Of a DNA stretch of 64,000 nucleotides, positions 15,563 through 23,600 are shown piece by piece. Numbering within the stretch: position 1 is the first letter of the stretch; every line of letters starts with the position of its first letter. Position numbers and translations under genes: made by a program. The notes beneath the pieces were generated by a model. It was not told the origin of the DNA. It did not search any database and worked only from the letters and a program-made list of their open reading frames with translations. The stretch is from Gaiellasilicea sp963850995. Lineage in GTDB: Bacteria > Actinomycetota > Thermoleophilia > Gaiellales > Gaiellaceae. Location: assembly GCA_963850995.1 (NCBI GenBank), contig CAWKNQ010000013.1:248001-312000 (forward strand), read 5' to 3'.

Positions 15563-17050
15563 GTGGAGCCGGCGTTCACGGAGCTGAAGGAGCGGGTCGC
15601 TGAGATCTCGGATCTCGGGGCAACTGCGTCGCTGCTCGCCTGGGACCAGCAGGTGAAGATGCCGCCCGGCGGCGCGGCCGTTCGGGCGGAGCAGCTCGCG
15701 ACGGTGAGCCGGCTCGCGCACGAGGCGCTCACCAGTGACGAGGTCGGCCGCCTGCTCGACCGGCTCGGGCCGTTCGAGGAGGCGCAGCCGTACGATTCCG
15801 ACGAGGCGAGCCTGATCCGGCTCGTTCGCCGCGAGTGGGAGAAGGCGCGGCGTGTCCCGGCGGAGCTGCAGGGCGAGATCCGGCGGGCCGGCTCGCTGGC
15901 GATGCCCGTTTGGGTGAAGGCGCGTCAGGAGTCCGACTTTGAGCAGTTCGTCCCGGCGTTGCGCAAGAACCTCGAGCTACGTCGCCGCTACGTCGACTGC
16001 TTCGACGACTACGACGAGCCCTACGACGTTCTGCTGGACGACTTCGAGCCGGGCATGAAGACGGCCGAGGTCCGCGCCGTGTTCGACAGGCTCAAGCAGG
16101 AGCAGGTGCCGCTCGTGGCTCGCGCCCGCGCCGAGGGTGAGCGCCCGGTGCGCAACGCGACCTTCCCCGTCGAGCGCCAGCAGCAGTTTGAGCTGAAGGT
16201 GATCGAGCGCTTTGGCTTCGAGCCGGGCGAATGGCGCCTCGACACCGCGGTGCACCCGTTCGCCTCGTCGATCGGGATCGGCGACATCCGGCTGACGACG
16301 CGGTACTCCGAGGAGAGCCTCGATGGGCTCTTCAGCACCATGCACGAGTGCGGGCACGGGCTCTACGAGCACGGTGTCGACCCAGCGCTCGAGCGCACGC
16401 CGCTCGCACGCGGTGCCTCGCTCGCCCTGCACGAGTCGCAGAGTCGGATGTGGGAGAACCTCGTCGGCCGCAGCCTCTCCTTCTGGCGCGCCTTCTACCC
16501 CGATCTCCGGAGCACGTTCCCGGAGGCGCTCGGCGACGTCGAGCTCGAGGAGTGGTACCGGGACGTCAACTGGGTCGAGCCCTCGCTGATCCGCGTCGAG
16601 GCGGACGAGGCGACCTACAACCTGCACGTGATCCTGCGCTTCGAGCTCGAGCAGGAGCTCCTCGCCGACACGATCGAGCTGGAGGAGCTGCCCGAGATCT
16701 GGAATCAGCGCATGGAGGACTACCTCGGGGTCCGTCCGCCGAACGACGCGCTGGGCGTGCTCCAAGATATGCACTGGGCGGTCGGGTTGATCGGCTATTT
16801 CTCCACCTACGCGCTCGGCAACGTCGCCTCCGCGCAGCTGTGGGAGAAGCTGAACGCCGAGATCCCCGACCTGCAGGCGCAGTTCGAGCAGCGCGAGTTC
16901 GGCGCGCTCGCCGCGTGGTTGCGCGAGCACCTCTGGCGGCACGGGCGCAAGTACCTGCCGAACGAGCTGCTCGAGCGGATCACAGGCGGCGGGCTCGACC
17001 CCGAGCCGTATCTCCGGTACCTGCAGGGGAAGTACCCGCTGGCGCACTAG
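15563..17050 (+). CDS. thermostable carboxypeptidase 1 (M32, Taq type)
   Basis: The protein has 495 residues, the normal length for family M32 metallocarboxypeptidases, which remove C-terminal residues from peptides in the cytoplasm. The zinc site HECGH is at 261-265, with the third-ligand region LHESQSRMWENLVGR about 30 residues later. The family signatures VHPFASSIGIGDIRLTTRY and the C-terminal YFSTYALGNVASAQLW are also present. The start is GTG at 15563. It is inserted between whiA and gap, away from the usual cluster order, and may be transcribed with the glycolytic genes (43-bp gap). Confidence 0.94.
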   Translation: MEPAFTELKERVAEISDLGATASLLAWDQQVKMPPGGAAVRAEQLATVSRLAHEALTSDEVGRLLDRLGPFEEAQPYDSDEASLIRLVRREWEKARRVPAELQGEIRRAGSLAMPVWVKARQESDFEQFVPALRKNLELRRRYVDCFDDYDEPYDVLLDDFEPGMKTAEVRAVFDRLKQEQVPLVARARAEGERPVRNATFPVERQQQFELKVIERFGFEPGEWRLDTAVHPFASSIGIGDIRLTTRYSEESLDGLFSTMHECGHGLYEHGVDPALERTPLARGASLALHESQSRMWENLVGRSLSFWRAFYPDLRSTFPEALGDVELEEWYRDVNWVEPSLIRVEADEATYNLHVILRFELEQELLADTIELEELPEIWNQRMEDYLGVRPPNDALGVLQDMHWAVGLIGYFSTYALGNVASAQLWEKLNAEIPDLQAQFEQREFGALAAWLREHLWRHGRKYLPNELLERITGGGLDPEPYLRYLQGKYPLAH

Positions 17051-17093
17051 ACTCGGCCGCGGATATCGACACGGCTAGGAGGAAGCGAGGCGA

Positions 17094-18089
17094 ATGGCGA
17101 TTCGTGTGGGCATCAACGGCTTCGGCCGCATCGGCCGGAACTTCTTCCGGGCGCAGCTCGAGCGGAAAGCGGACATCGAGATCGTCGCGGCGAACGACCT
17201 CGGCGACGAGCAGACGATGGCGCACCTGCTCAAGTACGACTCGACGCTCGGCCCGCTCGGGGGCGAGGTCGAGGTGGGGGAGGGCGTCATCCGTGCCGCC
17301 GGCGAGGAGCTCAAGCTGTTCTCTGAACGTGACCCAGGGGCGATCCCGTGGGGTGACCTCGGCGTCGACGTCGTGCTCGAGTCGACCGGCTTCTTCACCA
17401 AGCGCGAGGGTGCGCAGAAGCATCTCGACGCGGGAGCGAAGAAGGTCGTCATCTCTGCACCGGCGACCGATCCGGACATCACGATCGTGCTCGGCGTCAA
17501 CGATGCCGCCTACGACAAGGACGCCCACCACATCGTCTCCAACGCGTCCTGCACGACGAACTGCGTCGCGCCGATGGCGAAGGTGCTCAACGACACGTTC
17601 GGGATCGAGCAGGGGTTCATGACGACGATCCACGCGTACACGAACGACCAGCGCATCCTCGACCTGCCCCACGAGGACCTCCGACGCGCACGGGCGGCGG
17701 CGATCAACCTGATCCCGACCTCAACCGGCGCGGCGCGGGCGATCGGGCTGGTGCTGCCCGAGCTGAAGGGGAAGGTCGACGGTGTCGCGGTGCGTGCACC
17801 GGTGCCGACGGGCTCCCTGACCGACTTCGTGGCCACGGTCGGGAAGGAGACGTCCGCGGAGGAAGTGAACGCGGCTTTCGCGGCCGCCGCGTCCGGGCCG
17901 CTGGAGGGGATCCTCCAGTACACGGACGACCCGATCGTCTCGAGCGACATCGAGCGCTCGCCGTACTCGTGCATCTTCGACAGCGAGCTGACGATGGCGA
18001 TGGGGCGGAACGTCAAGATCTTCGGCTGGTACGACAACGAGTGGGGCTACTCGTGCCGGCTCGTCGACGTGGTGGGCAAGCTGCTGTGA
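17094..18089 (+). CDS. gap: glyceraldehyde-3-phosphate dehydrogenase (type I)
   Basis: The protein has 331 residues and carries out NAD-dependent phosphorylating oxidation of glyceraldehyde-3-phosphate. The Rossmann start INGFGRIGRNFFR, the active-site SNASCTTNC (nucleophile Cys about 153) and the C-terminal WYDNEWGYSCR are canonical. ATG at 17094 follows an AGGAGGAAG Shine-Dalgarno. It is the first gene of a gap-pgk-tpiA-gpmI glycolytic block; pgk starts 20 bases after its stop. Confidence 0.98.
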   Translation: MAIRVGINGFGRIGRNFFRAQLERKADIEIVAANDLGDEQTMAHLLKYDSTLGPLGGEVEVGEGVIRAAGEELKLFSERDPGAIPWGDLGVDVVLESTGFFTKREGAQKHLDAGAKKVVISAPATDPDITIVLGVNDAAYDKDAHHIVSNASCTTNCVAPMAKVLNDTFGIEQGFMTTIHAYTNDQRILDLPHEDLRRARAAAINLIPTSTGAARAIGLVLPELKGKVDGVAVRAPVPTGSLTDFVATVGKETSAEEVNAAFAAAASGPLEGILQYTDDPIVSSDIERSPYSCIFDSELTMAMGRNVKIFGWYDNEWGYSCRLVDVVGKLL

Positions 18090-18108
18090 CGGTGCTCGAG
18101 ACGCAGGA

Positions 18109-19159
18109 ATGAGGCGACCGCGCTCGGTCCGCGACGCGGACGTCGAGGGCAAGACCGTCCTCGTCCGCTCCGATCTCAACGTCCCGCTCGAGGACGGCGC
18201 AGTCGCGGACGACACGCGCATCCGGGCGGCGCTGCCGACGCTCGAGCTGCTGCTCGAGCGGGGCGCGGCCAGGGTCCGCGTCTGCTCGCACCTCGGCCGC
18301 CCGAAAGAGGCGAGACCCGGCGTTCCGGATCGAGCCCGTCCGCGCCCACCTGCGCTCGCTCCTCCCGGACGAGCGGATCGAGGTGCTGGAGAACACGCGC
18401 TTTCATCCCGGCGAGACGAAGAACGACCCTGCGTTCGCGCGCGAGCTCGCTGCTGGGAGCGATCTGTACGTCGACGACGCGTTCGGCTCGGCTCATCGCG
18501 CGCACGCCTCGACCGTGGGTGTCGCGGAGCTCTTGCCTTCGTACGCGGGGCTGCTCCTCCTCGCGGAGCTCGAGCACCTCGGCCGGCTGCTCGGCGACGT
18601 CGAGCGGCCGTTCGTGCTCGTCACCGGCGGCGCCAAGGTCGAGGACAAGCTCGGCGTGCTCCGGAACCTCGGCGGCGCCGCGGACGAGGTGCTGGTGGGC
18701 GGGAAGATGGCCGAGGAGCTCCGAGACGAGAACCCGCTCCCGTTTCCGGTCGTGCTGCCGGCCGACGTCGTTGCTGCCGGCGCGTTCGAGGAAGGCGCGG
18801 AGACGCGCGTGACGCCGTTCGACGATCTCCCCGACGGCTGGCTGGGCCTTGACATCGGGCCCGAGTCGCGCACCGACTTCGCGCGACGGATCGGGGCGGC
18901 GAAGACGGTGTTCTGGAACGGGCCGATGGGCGTCTTCGAGTGGGACGCGTTCGCGGGCGGGACACGGGCGGTCGCCGAGGCGGTAGCGGCCGTGAAGGGC
19001 TACACGGTCGTCGGCGGCGGCGACTCCGTCCGCGCCGTCAACGAGCTCGGGCTCGACGACGAGGTCTCCTGGGTCTCAACGGGGGGCGGAGCGTCGCTCG
19101 AGCTGCTCGAAGGTAAAGAGCTACCGGGCGTGGCCGCGATCCCCGAGGCTCAGCCCTGA
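18109..19159 (+). CDS. pgk: phosphoglycerate kinase (one-base frame break)
   Basis: The gene spans two frames that together give a full Pgk. The first 65 codons (VRDADVEGKTVLVRSDLNVP, then SHLGRPK) are in one frame. From about 18312 the second frame continues FRIEPVRAHLRSLLPDERIE through ENTRFHPGE, WNGPMGVFEW and a GGGDSV-type nucleotide loop to the stop at 19157-19159. Dropping one base from the AAAGAGG stretch at 18304-18310 restores a continuous enzyme. Because Pgk is essential for glycolysis and all catalytic segments are intact, a sequence error is more likely than a pseudogene. ATP-forming transfer from 1,3-bisphosphoglycerate is its role. The stop overlaps the tpiA start by one base (TGATG). 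Confidence 0.92.
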
Positions 19160-19851
19160 TGCTGATCGCGGGTAACTGGAAGATGTTCAAGGGCCCGGAC
19201 GAGGCGCGGGACTTCCTCGACGACTTCGAGGCGCCGGCCGGGGTCGACGTCGTCTTCTGCCCGCCCTTCCTCTCGCTGGCCGCGGCCGTCGACAGCGGCC
19301 GGACGATCTACGCCCAGAACGTGCATTGGGAGCCGTCGGGCGCCTACACCGGCGAGGTCTCGCCGCAGATGCTGCGCGAGCTCGGCGTCGAGGGCTCGCT
19401 TGTCGGGCACTCGGAGCGGCGCCAGCTGTTCGGCGAGACGGACGAGAGCGTCGCCCGCCGGGCGCGGGCCGCGCTCGAAGCTGGGCTCGGCGTGATCGCC
19501 TGCGTCGGCGAGACGCTGGAGCAGCGCGAGGCGGGCGACACCGAGCTCGTGCTCAAGATCCAGGTGGAGGCGATCGCCTTCGCCGCCGGCGAGCACGAGC
19601 AGCTGGTGATCGCGTACGAGCCGGTCTGGGCGATCGGCACCGGCAGGACGGCGACGCCCGAGCTGGCCGAGGAGGCGCACGGCTTCATCAGGTCGCTCCT
19701 CGACCGGCCGGTGCTCTACGGCGGCTCGGTCAAGCCGGAGAACGCGGCCGATCTGCTCGCCCAGCCGTCGATCGACGGCGCCCTTGTCGGCGGCGCTTCG
19801 CTCGAACCCGACTCCTTCGCTGCGATTTGCCAGGCAGCTTCGACCTCGTAA
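19159..19851 (+). CDS. tpiA: triosephosphate isomerase
   Basis: The protein has 230 residues, slightly short for the family but with all catalytic parts: GNWKM (substrate Lys at 8), VGHSERR (electrophilic His), AYEPVWAIGTG with the base Glu and flexible loop 6, and the phosphate-binding YGGSVKPENA and GALVGGASL. ATG at 19159 overlaps the pgk stop, indicating translational coupling. It interconverts DHAP and GAP between aldolase and Gap. Confidence 0.97.
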   Translation: MLIAGNWKMFKGPDEARDFLDDFEAPAGVDVVFCPPFLSLAAAVDSGRTIYAQNVHWEPSGAYTGEVSPQMLRELGVEGSLVGHSERRQLFGETDESVARRARAALEAGLGVIACVGETLEQREAGDTELVLKIQVEAIAFAAGEHEQLVIAYEPVWAIGTGRTATPELAEEAHGFIRSLLDRPVLYGGSVKPENAADLLAQPSIDGALVGGASLEPDSFAAICQAASTS

Positions 19852-21326
19852 CGCTCGTCGTCCTCGACGGGTGGGGCTGTGCGCCGCCGGGGCCTGGCAA
19901 CGCCGTCGAGTTGGCCCGTACGCCCGTCTTCGACCGGCTCTGGCGGGAGTATCCGCACACGACCCTGCAGGCCTCCGGCGAGGCCGTTGGGCTTCCCAAG
20001 GGCCAGATGGGAAACTCCGAGGTTGGACACCTGACGATCGGCTCGGGCCGAATCCTCTTCCAGGACTTGCAGCGGGTGAACTCAGCGATCCGCGAAGCCT
20101 CGTTCTTCGAGAACGAAGCGCTCGTCGGCGCGTTCGAGCGGGCGCAGGCGGGCGGCGGCGCAATCCATCTGCTCGGGCTCGTCTCCTACGGCGGCGTCCA
20201 CTCCCACATCGACCACCTCCGGGCGTTGCTCGAGCTCTCGCGACGACTGGGGCTCGAGCAGCGGACGTGGATCCACGCCTTCACCGACGGACGGGACGTG
20301 TCGCCTACCTCGGCCGTGTCCGATCTCGCGGAGCTGCCGGCGGCGCAGCTGGCGACGGTGGTCGGCCGCTACTACGCGATGGACCGGGACCAGCGCTGGG
20401 AGCGGACGCAGAAGGCGCTCGACGCGCTCACGATGGGCATGGGTACCCATGTGCAACCCGGCGAAGTGCTCGCAGAAGTGCAACGGAGCTATGACGCGGG
20501 TGTCACGGACGAGTTCCTGGAGCCGATCGTCGTCGCCGGAGCGCCGCGGCTCGGCCCGGAGGACACTGCGATCTTCTTCAACTTCCGGCCCGACCGCGGC
20601 CGGCAGCTGGCGGCCAAGCTCACGGAGGCGGAGCTCGACCTGACGACGATGACGCGCTACTCGGACGAGCTGGACGTCCCGGTCGCCTTCGAGGAGCAGA
20701 ACGTCGCGAGCACGCTCGCCGAAACCCTTGCCGGCGCGGACGCGCGCCAACTGCACGTCGCCGAGACGGAGAAGTACGCGCACGTGACGTACTTCTTCAA
20801 CGGCGGCGTCGAGGCGGCGTGGACCGGCGAGACGCGCATCCTCGTGCCCAGCCCACGCGACGTGCCGAGCTACGACTTCAAGCCCGAGATGTCGGCGCGG
20901 GAGGTCGCCGCGCGCTTCGCGGCCGCAATCGGCGACGGGTACCGCTTCGCCGTCGTCAACTTCGCCAATCCGGACATGGTCGGGCACACCGGCTCGATCC
21001 CGGCGGTCACGCGCGCGGTCGAGGTGACCGACGAGTGCCTCGACGTGGTGGTCGAGTCGACGCACGCTGCGGGCGGGATCTGCCTCGTGACCGCCGACCA
21101 CGGGAACGCCGAGACGATGCTCGAGCCCGACGGCATCAGCCCCCACACCGCCCACACGACCAACCCCGTGCCGCTCGTCGTCACCTCCGCCGACCTGCAG
21201 GTCCGGGCCGGGGGTGAGCTCGCCGACCTCGCCCCGACCGCGCTCCGGCTACTCGGCCTCGAGCCGCCGCAGGCGATGACAGGAGTTGACCTCTGCAGCG
21301 ACACGAAATCTGGACCTCCAGTTTGA
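19827..21326 (+). CDS. gpmI: 2,3-bisphosphoglycerate-independent phosphoglycerate mutase
   Basis: The protein has 499 residues in this model. It is a Mn-dependent alkaline-phosphatase-fold enzyme that interconverts 3- and 2-phosphoglycerate. The phospho-Ser motif MGNSEVGHLTIGSGR, FTDGRDVSP, FFNFRPDRGRQL, VNFANPDMVGHTG and TADHGNAETM supply the two-metal site. The only usable start before VLDGWG is TTG at 19827, which overlaps the end of tpiA by 25 bases; no ATG or GTG is available. It ends 27 bp before the start of the sigma factor gene. Confidence 0.95.
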   Translation: MPGSFDLVTLVVLDGWGCAPPGPGNAVELARTPVFDRLWREYPHTTLQASGEAVGLPKGQMGNSEVGHLTIGSGRILFQDLQRVNSAIREASFFENEALVGAFERAQAGGGAIHLLGLVSYGGVHSHIDHLRALLELSRRLGLEQRTWIHAFTDGRDVSPTSAVSDLAELPAAQLATVVGRYYAMDRDQRWERTQKALDALTMGMGTHVQPGEVLAEVQRSYDAGVTDEFLEPIVVAGAPRLGPEDTAIFFNFRPDRGRQLAAKLTEAELDLTTMTRYSDELDVPVAFEEQNVASTLAETLAGADARQLHVAETEKYAHVTYFFNGGVEAAWTGETRILVPSPRDVPSYDFKPEMSAREVAARFAAAIGDGYRFAVVNFANPDMVGHTGSIPAVTRAVEVTDECLDVVVESTHAAGGICLVTADHGNAETMLEPDGISPHTAHTTNPVPLVVTSADLQVRAGGELADLAPTALRLLGLEPPQAMTGVDLCSDTKSGPPV

Positions 21327-21338
21327 AGAAACGGGCGC

Positions 21339-21344
21339 TATACT
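21339..21344 (+). promoter_or_regulatory. possible -10 element (TATACT) before the sigma factor gene
   Basis: TATACT stands out in very GC-rich sequence, ten bases upstream of the TTG start of the sigma gene. Transcription starting about seven bases later would give an almost leaderless mRNA. No well-spaced -35 is visible (TTGAAG at 21323 is only 10 bp away), so this is tentative. Confidence 0.3.
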
Positions 21345-21353
21345 GCGGCCCAC

Positions 21354-21959
21354 TTGTCGCTGCCCCAGCCTGATCTTGGCGTTCTGCGGAAGGCTCAGCG
21401 AGGAGATGAGCGAGCGTTCTCGCTCATCGTTCGCGCGTACGAGCTGCCGGTCTTCAACTACGTGCTGCGGCTCGTGGGCGACCGGTCGTTGGCGGAAGAC
21501 CTGACGCAGGAAGTGTTCCTGCGGGTCTATCAGGGCCTGCCGAGCTTCTCGCTCCGTTGCCGCTTCACGACCTGGCTCTTCCAGGTGACGAAGAATCGCG
21601 TCCTCGACGAGCTGCGGGCACTCGAGCGCCGGCCACGCGCGGTGGTTAACCTCGAGGACATTCCACCGCTCGAGGTCGTCGACGCGCCGTTCGAGCGGGT
21701 GGAAGCGATCGACGCGGTCTGGAGGGCGGTCGAGAACCTGAGCGTCGACCTGAAGATGGCCCTCCTGCTGCGCGACGTCGTCGGGCTCTCCTACACCGAG
21801 ATCGCCGACTCGCTCGAGATCACGCTGGCGACCGTCAAGTGGCGGATCTACAAGGCCCGCGAGGAAGTCCAGCTCGCGCTCGCCCGCGAGGGGATCACGT
21901 TCGGCGCCGACACCGGCTCGGACAAGCGGGCCAAGCCGGCCGAGCCGGCACTGGCCTAG
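21354..21959 (+). CDS. ECF-type RNA polymerase sigma factor
   Basis: The protein has 201 residues. Region 2 (RAFSLIVRAYELPVFNYVLRLVGDRSLAEDLTQEVFLRVYQ; FTTWLFQVTKNRVLDELR) and region 4 with its helix-turn-helix (LLLRDVVGLSYTEIADSLEITLATVKWRIYKAREEV) are complete, and the region 3 linker is absent, as in ECF factors. The start is TTG at 21354. No anti-sigma gene with a zinc-binding or membrane domain follows; the next gene is on the other strand. Regulation may therefore be transcriptional or through an unlinked partner. Confidence 0.9.
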   Translation: MSLPQPDLGVLRKAQRGDERAFSLIVRAYELPVFNYVLRLVGDRSLAEDLTQEVFLRVYQGLPSFSLRCRFTTWLFQVTKNRVLDELRALERRPRAVVNLEDIPPLEVVDAPFERVEAIDAVWRAVENLSVDLKMALLLRDVVGLSYTEIADSLEITLATVKWRIYKAREEVQLALAREGITFGADTGSDKRAKPAEPALA

Positions 21960-21980
21960 CCGTAGCGCTCTAGCTGTCGC

Positions 21981-22469
21981 CTAGGCAGGCGCGGTCGCGT
22001 CCTCCTTCGCCGCGAGCTTCCGGCTCGCCGCCATCACGTCCTTCAGGTGCCGCTGCTGGATCGGCAGGTGCGTGCTCACGAGCTGGCGGACGCCGGCGTG
22101 CTTCGCCTGCTTGTTCAGCTCCTGCAGCACCGACCAGTGCCCGACCTCGCCGGCTTCGGCCATGGTCAGGAACTCGAACCCGTCCAGCTCGTCCGAGTCA
22201 CGCTCGAGGTAGGTCCTCATCATCGTCGCGCCCTTTTTCTTCACCGAGCGCGCCTCGGCGAGGATCTTCCCCTTCTTACGGTCGATCGAGGCGGCCACCG
22301 CAGTGCCGTCCTTCTCGGCCTTGGCCGCCTCCTTTCGCATGGTCTTCAGGCTCGAGACCAGCTCGCGGTCCTTCGTCAGCTTCTCGACCCGCTCCGTCGC
22401 CGCCTGTGCAGCCATCGCGAGGCCGATCACCTCTCCGAGCTTCGTCTCCATGTTGGTCAGCTCTGCCAT
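21981..22469 (-). CDS. helical, ferritin-like hypothetical protein
   Basis: The protein has 162 residues, is Lys/Glu/Ala-rich and almost wholly helical. The final third (EAGEVGHWSVLQELNKQAKH, then HLPIQQRHLKDV) places Glu and His at spacings like those in the last helices of ferritin-like/DUF892-type bundles, but full metal-ligand pairs cannot be confirmed. ATG at 22469 has a GGAG four bases upstream. It lies downstream of the phosphoesterase gene on the same strand. Function unknown; a stress-related metal or ROS role is only a guess from the fold. Confidence 0.6.
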   Translation of the reverse strand: MAELTNMETKLGEVIGLAMAAQAATERVEKLTKDRELVSSLKTMRKEAAKAEKDGTAVAASIDRKKGKILAEARSVKKKGATMMRTYLERDSDELDGFEFLTMAEAGEVGHWSVLQELNKQAKHAGVRQLVSTHLPIQQRHLKDVMAASRKLAAKEDATAPA

Positions 22470-22493
22470 GTCACTCCGTTTCCTCGGGCCGGG

Positions 22494-23222
22494 CTAGAAG
22501 CCGTGCTCGAGCCGCGCTGCGAGCACTTCCGGGAGACCCCGCTCGCGCATCTCGGCCTGCGTCCGCTCGACCGGATAGACCGTACGGCGAAAGGTTGCCC
22601 ACCCTGCCCTATTGTCAATCTCGAGCCAGCTGGCACGCGGGTCGCCGTCGCGCGGCTGTCCGACCGACCCCGGATTGAGCAGCCGCCGCGCGGCGCCGAG
22701 GTCGAGGGTCGTTCCGGCCGCGGCCTGTCCGCCTCGCACTTCGGTCCCGTCTCCGGCGAGCTCGAGGGCGACGTGGCTGTGCCCGACGAGCACGAGCGGC
22801 GCCGAAGTCGCGGCGAGGGTCCACCGCGCCGCGTCCTCGGACAGGACGTAGTCCCAGACCGGATCGCGCGGGCTGCCATGGAAGAGCTCCGCGCCGGGAA
22901 GGGTCGCCTTCGGCTCCAGGGTGTCGAGAAAGCCTCGCGCGGCCTCGTCGAGGACACCGCGCGTCCACGACGCCGCCTCGGCGGCCTCGTCCGCGAACGT
23001 GGCGAGCGGGATCTTTCCAGCCACGACGAGGTCGTGGTTGCCGCCGAGGCAGACGGTGGCCCGCTCCCGCAGCGCGGCGACGCACTCGACCGGCCGCGGC
23101 CCGTAGCCGACCACGTCGCCGAGGCACCAGAGCTGGTCGAAGCCGCCTGCGTCGACCTCGGCGAGAACCGCGTCGAGCGCGTGCAGATTCGAGTGGACGT
23201 CCGAGATGACGGCAATCCTCAT
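22494..23222 (-). CDS. metallophosphoesterase (calcineurin-like, YfcE/MJ0936 type)
   Basis: The protein has 242 residues. The dinuclear metal motifs are in order: DVHSNLHAL (residue 8 onward), GDVVGYGP, GGNHD and a C-terminal VGHSHVAL. This layout is shared by small phosphodiesterases/phosphatases with unknown physiological substrates. ATG at 23222 follows the DUF3467 gene by 27 bases, with a short repeat in that gap, so the two are probably co-transcribed. Confidence 0.88.
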   Translation of the reverse strand: MRIAVISDVHSNLHALDAVLAEVDAGGFDQLWCLGDVVGYGPRPVECVAALRERATVCLGGNHDLVVAGKIPLATFADEAAEAASWTRGVLDEAARGFLDTLEPKATLPGAELFHGSPRDPVWDYVLSEDAARWTLAATSAPLVLVGHSHVALELAGDGTEVRGGQAAAGTTLDLGAARRLLNPGSVGQPRDGDPRASWLEIDNRAGWATFRRTVYPVERTQAEMRERGLPEVLAARLEHGF

Positions 23223-23227
23223 CGCTC

Positions 23228-23254
23228 GGCGCAGCTGGCCAGGGGGCCGCTAGG
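23228..23254 (-). repeat. 27-nt sequence shared with the pruA 3' end (12098-12123)
   Basis: GGCGCAGCTGGCCAGGGGGC followed by CGCTAGG matches 12098-12123 except for one substitution and one extra G. In both places the TAG stop of a minus-strand gene (DUF3467 here, pruA there) lies inside the shared sequence. This could be a small dispersed palindrome-derived repeat used as a 3' end signal. Confidence 0.4.
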
Positions 23255-23558
23255 TGTCGCGTGGGGGGCCCGGTGCTTCGGGCAGGTTCTGGATGCCCCG
23301 CACGGTCGTGTACTTCGACCAGGAGTCGTTCATCGCGTCGAGCAGCTCCTTGGCGAACTTCGTCGACATGTTCACGCGTGCGACGACGACACCGGGGATG
23401 TCGCCCTCATCGACCTCGTGGTCGATGCGGGCGAACGTGAGCGTGAACTCGTAGTCGGAGAACGAGACGTTGGCGAAGTTCGCGTACGAGCCGGCGAGAT
23501 GCTTCTCGTCGATCTGGATGTTGAGCTGGCGCTCCTGCCCGGAGCGGTCCTCGTCCAC
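23250..23558 (-). CDS. DUF3467 domain protein
   Basis: The protein has 102 residues. QLNIQIDEKHLAGSYANFAN and FTLTFARIDHEVDEGDI, with the later VVVARVNMSTKFAKELLDAM, match the DUF3467 family found across Gram-positive and other bacteria, whose role is unknown. GTG at 23558 is the best start; an overlapping ATG is out of frame. It is divergent from argS with about 40 bp between starts. Confidence 0.85.
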   Translation of the reverse strand: MDEDRSGQERQLNIQIDEKHLAGSYANFANVSFSDYEFTLTFARIDHEVDEGDIPGVVVARVNMSTKFAKELLDAMNDSWSKYTTVRGIQNLPEAPGPPRDT

Positions 23559-23600
23559 ATCCCTACGATAACGGCGTGACGACCGAGAACGGGCAGATCC

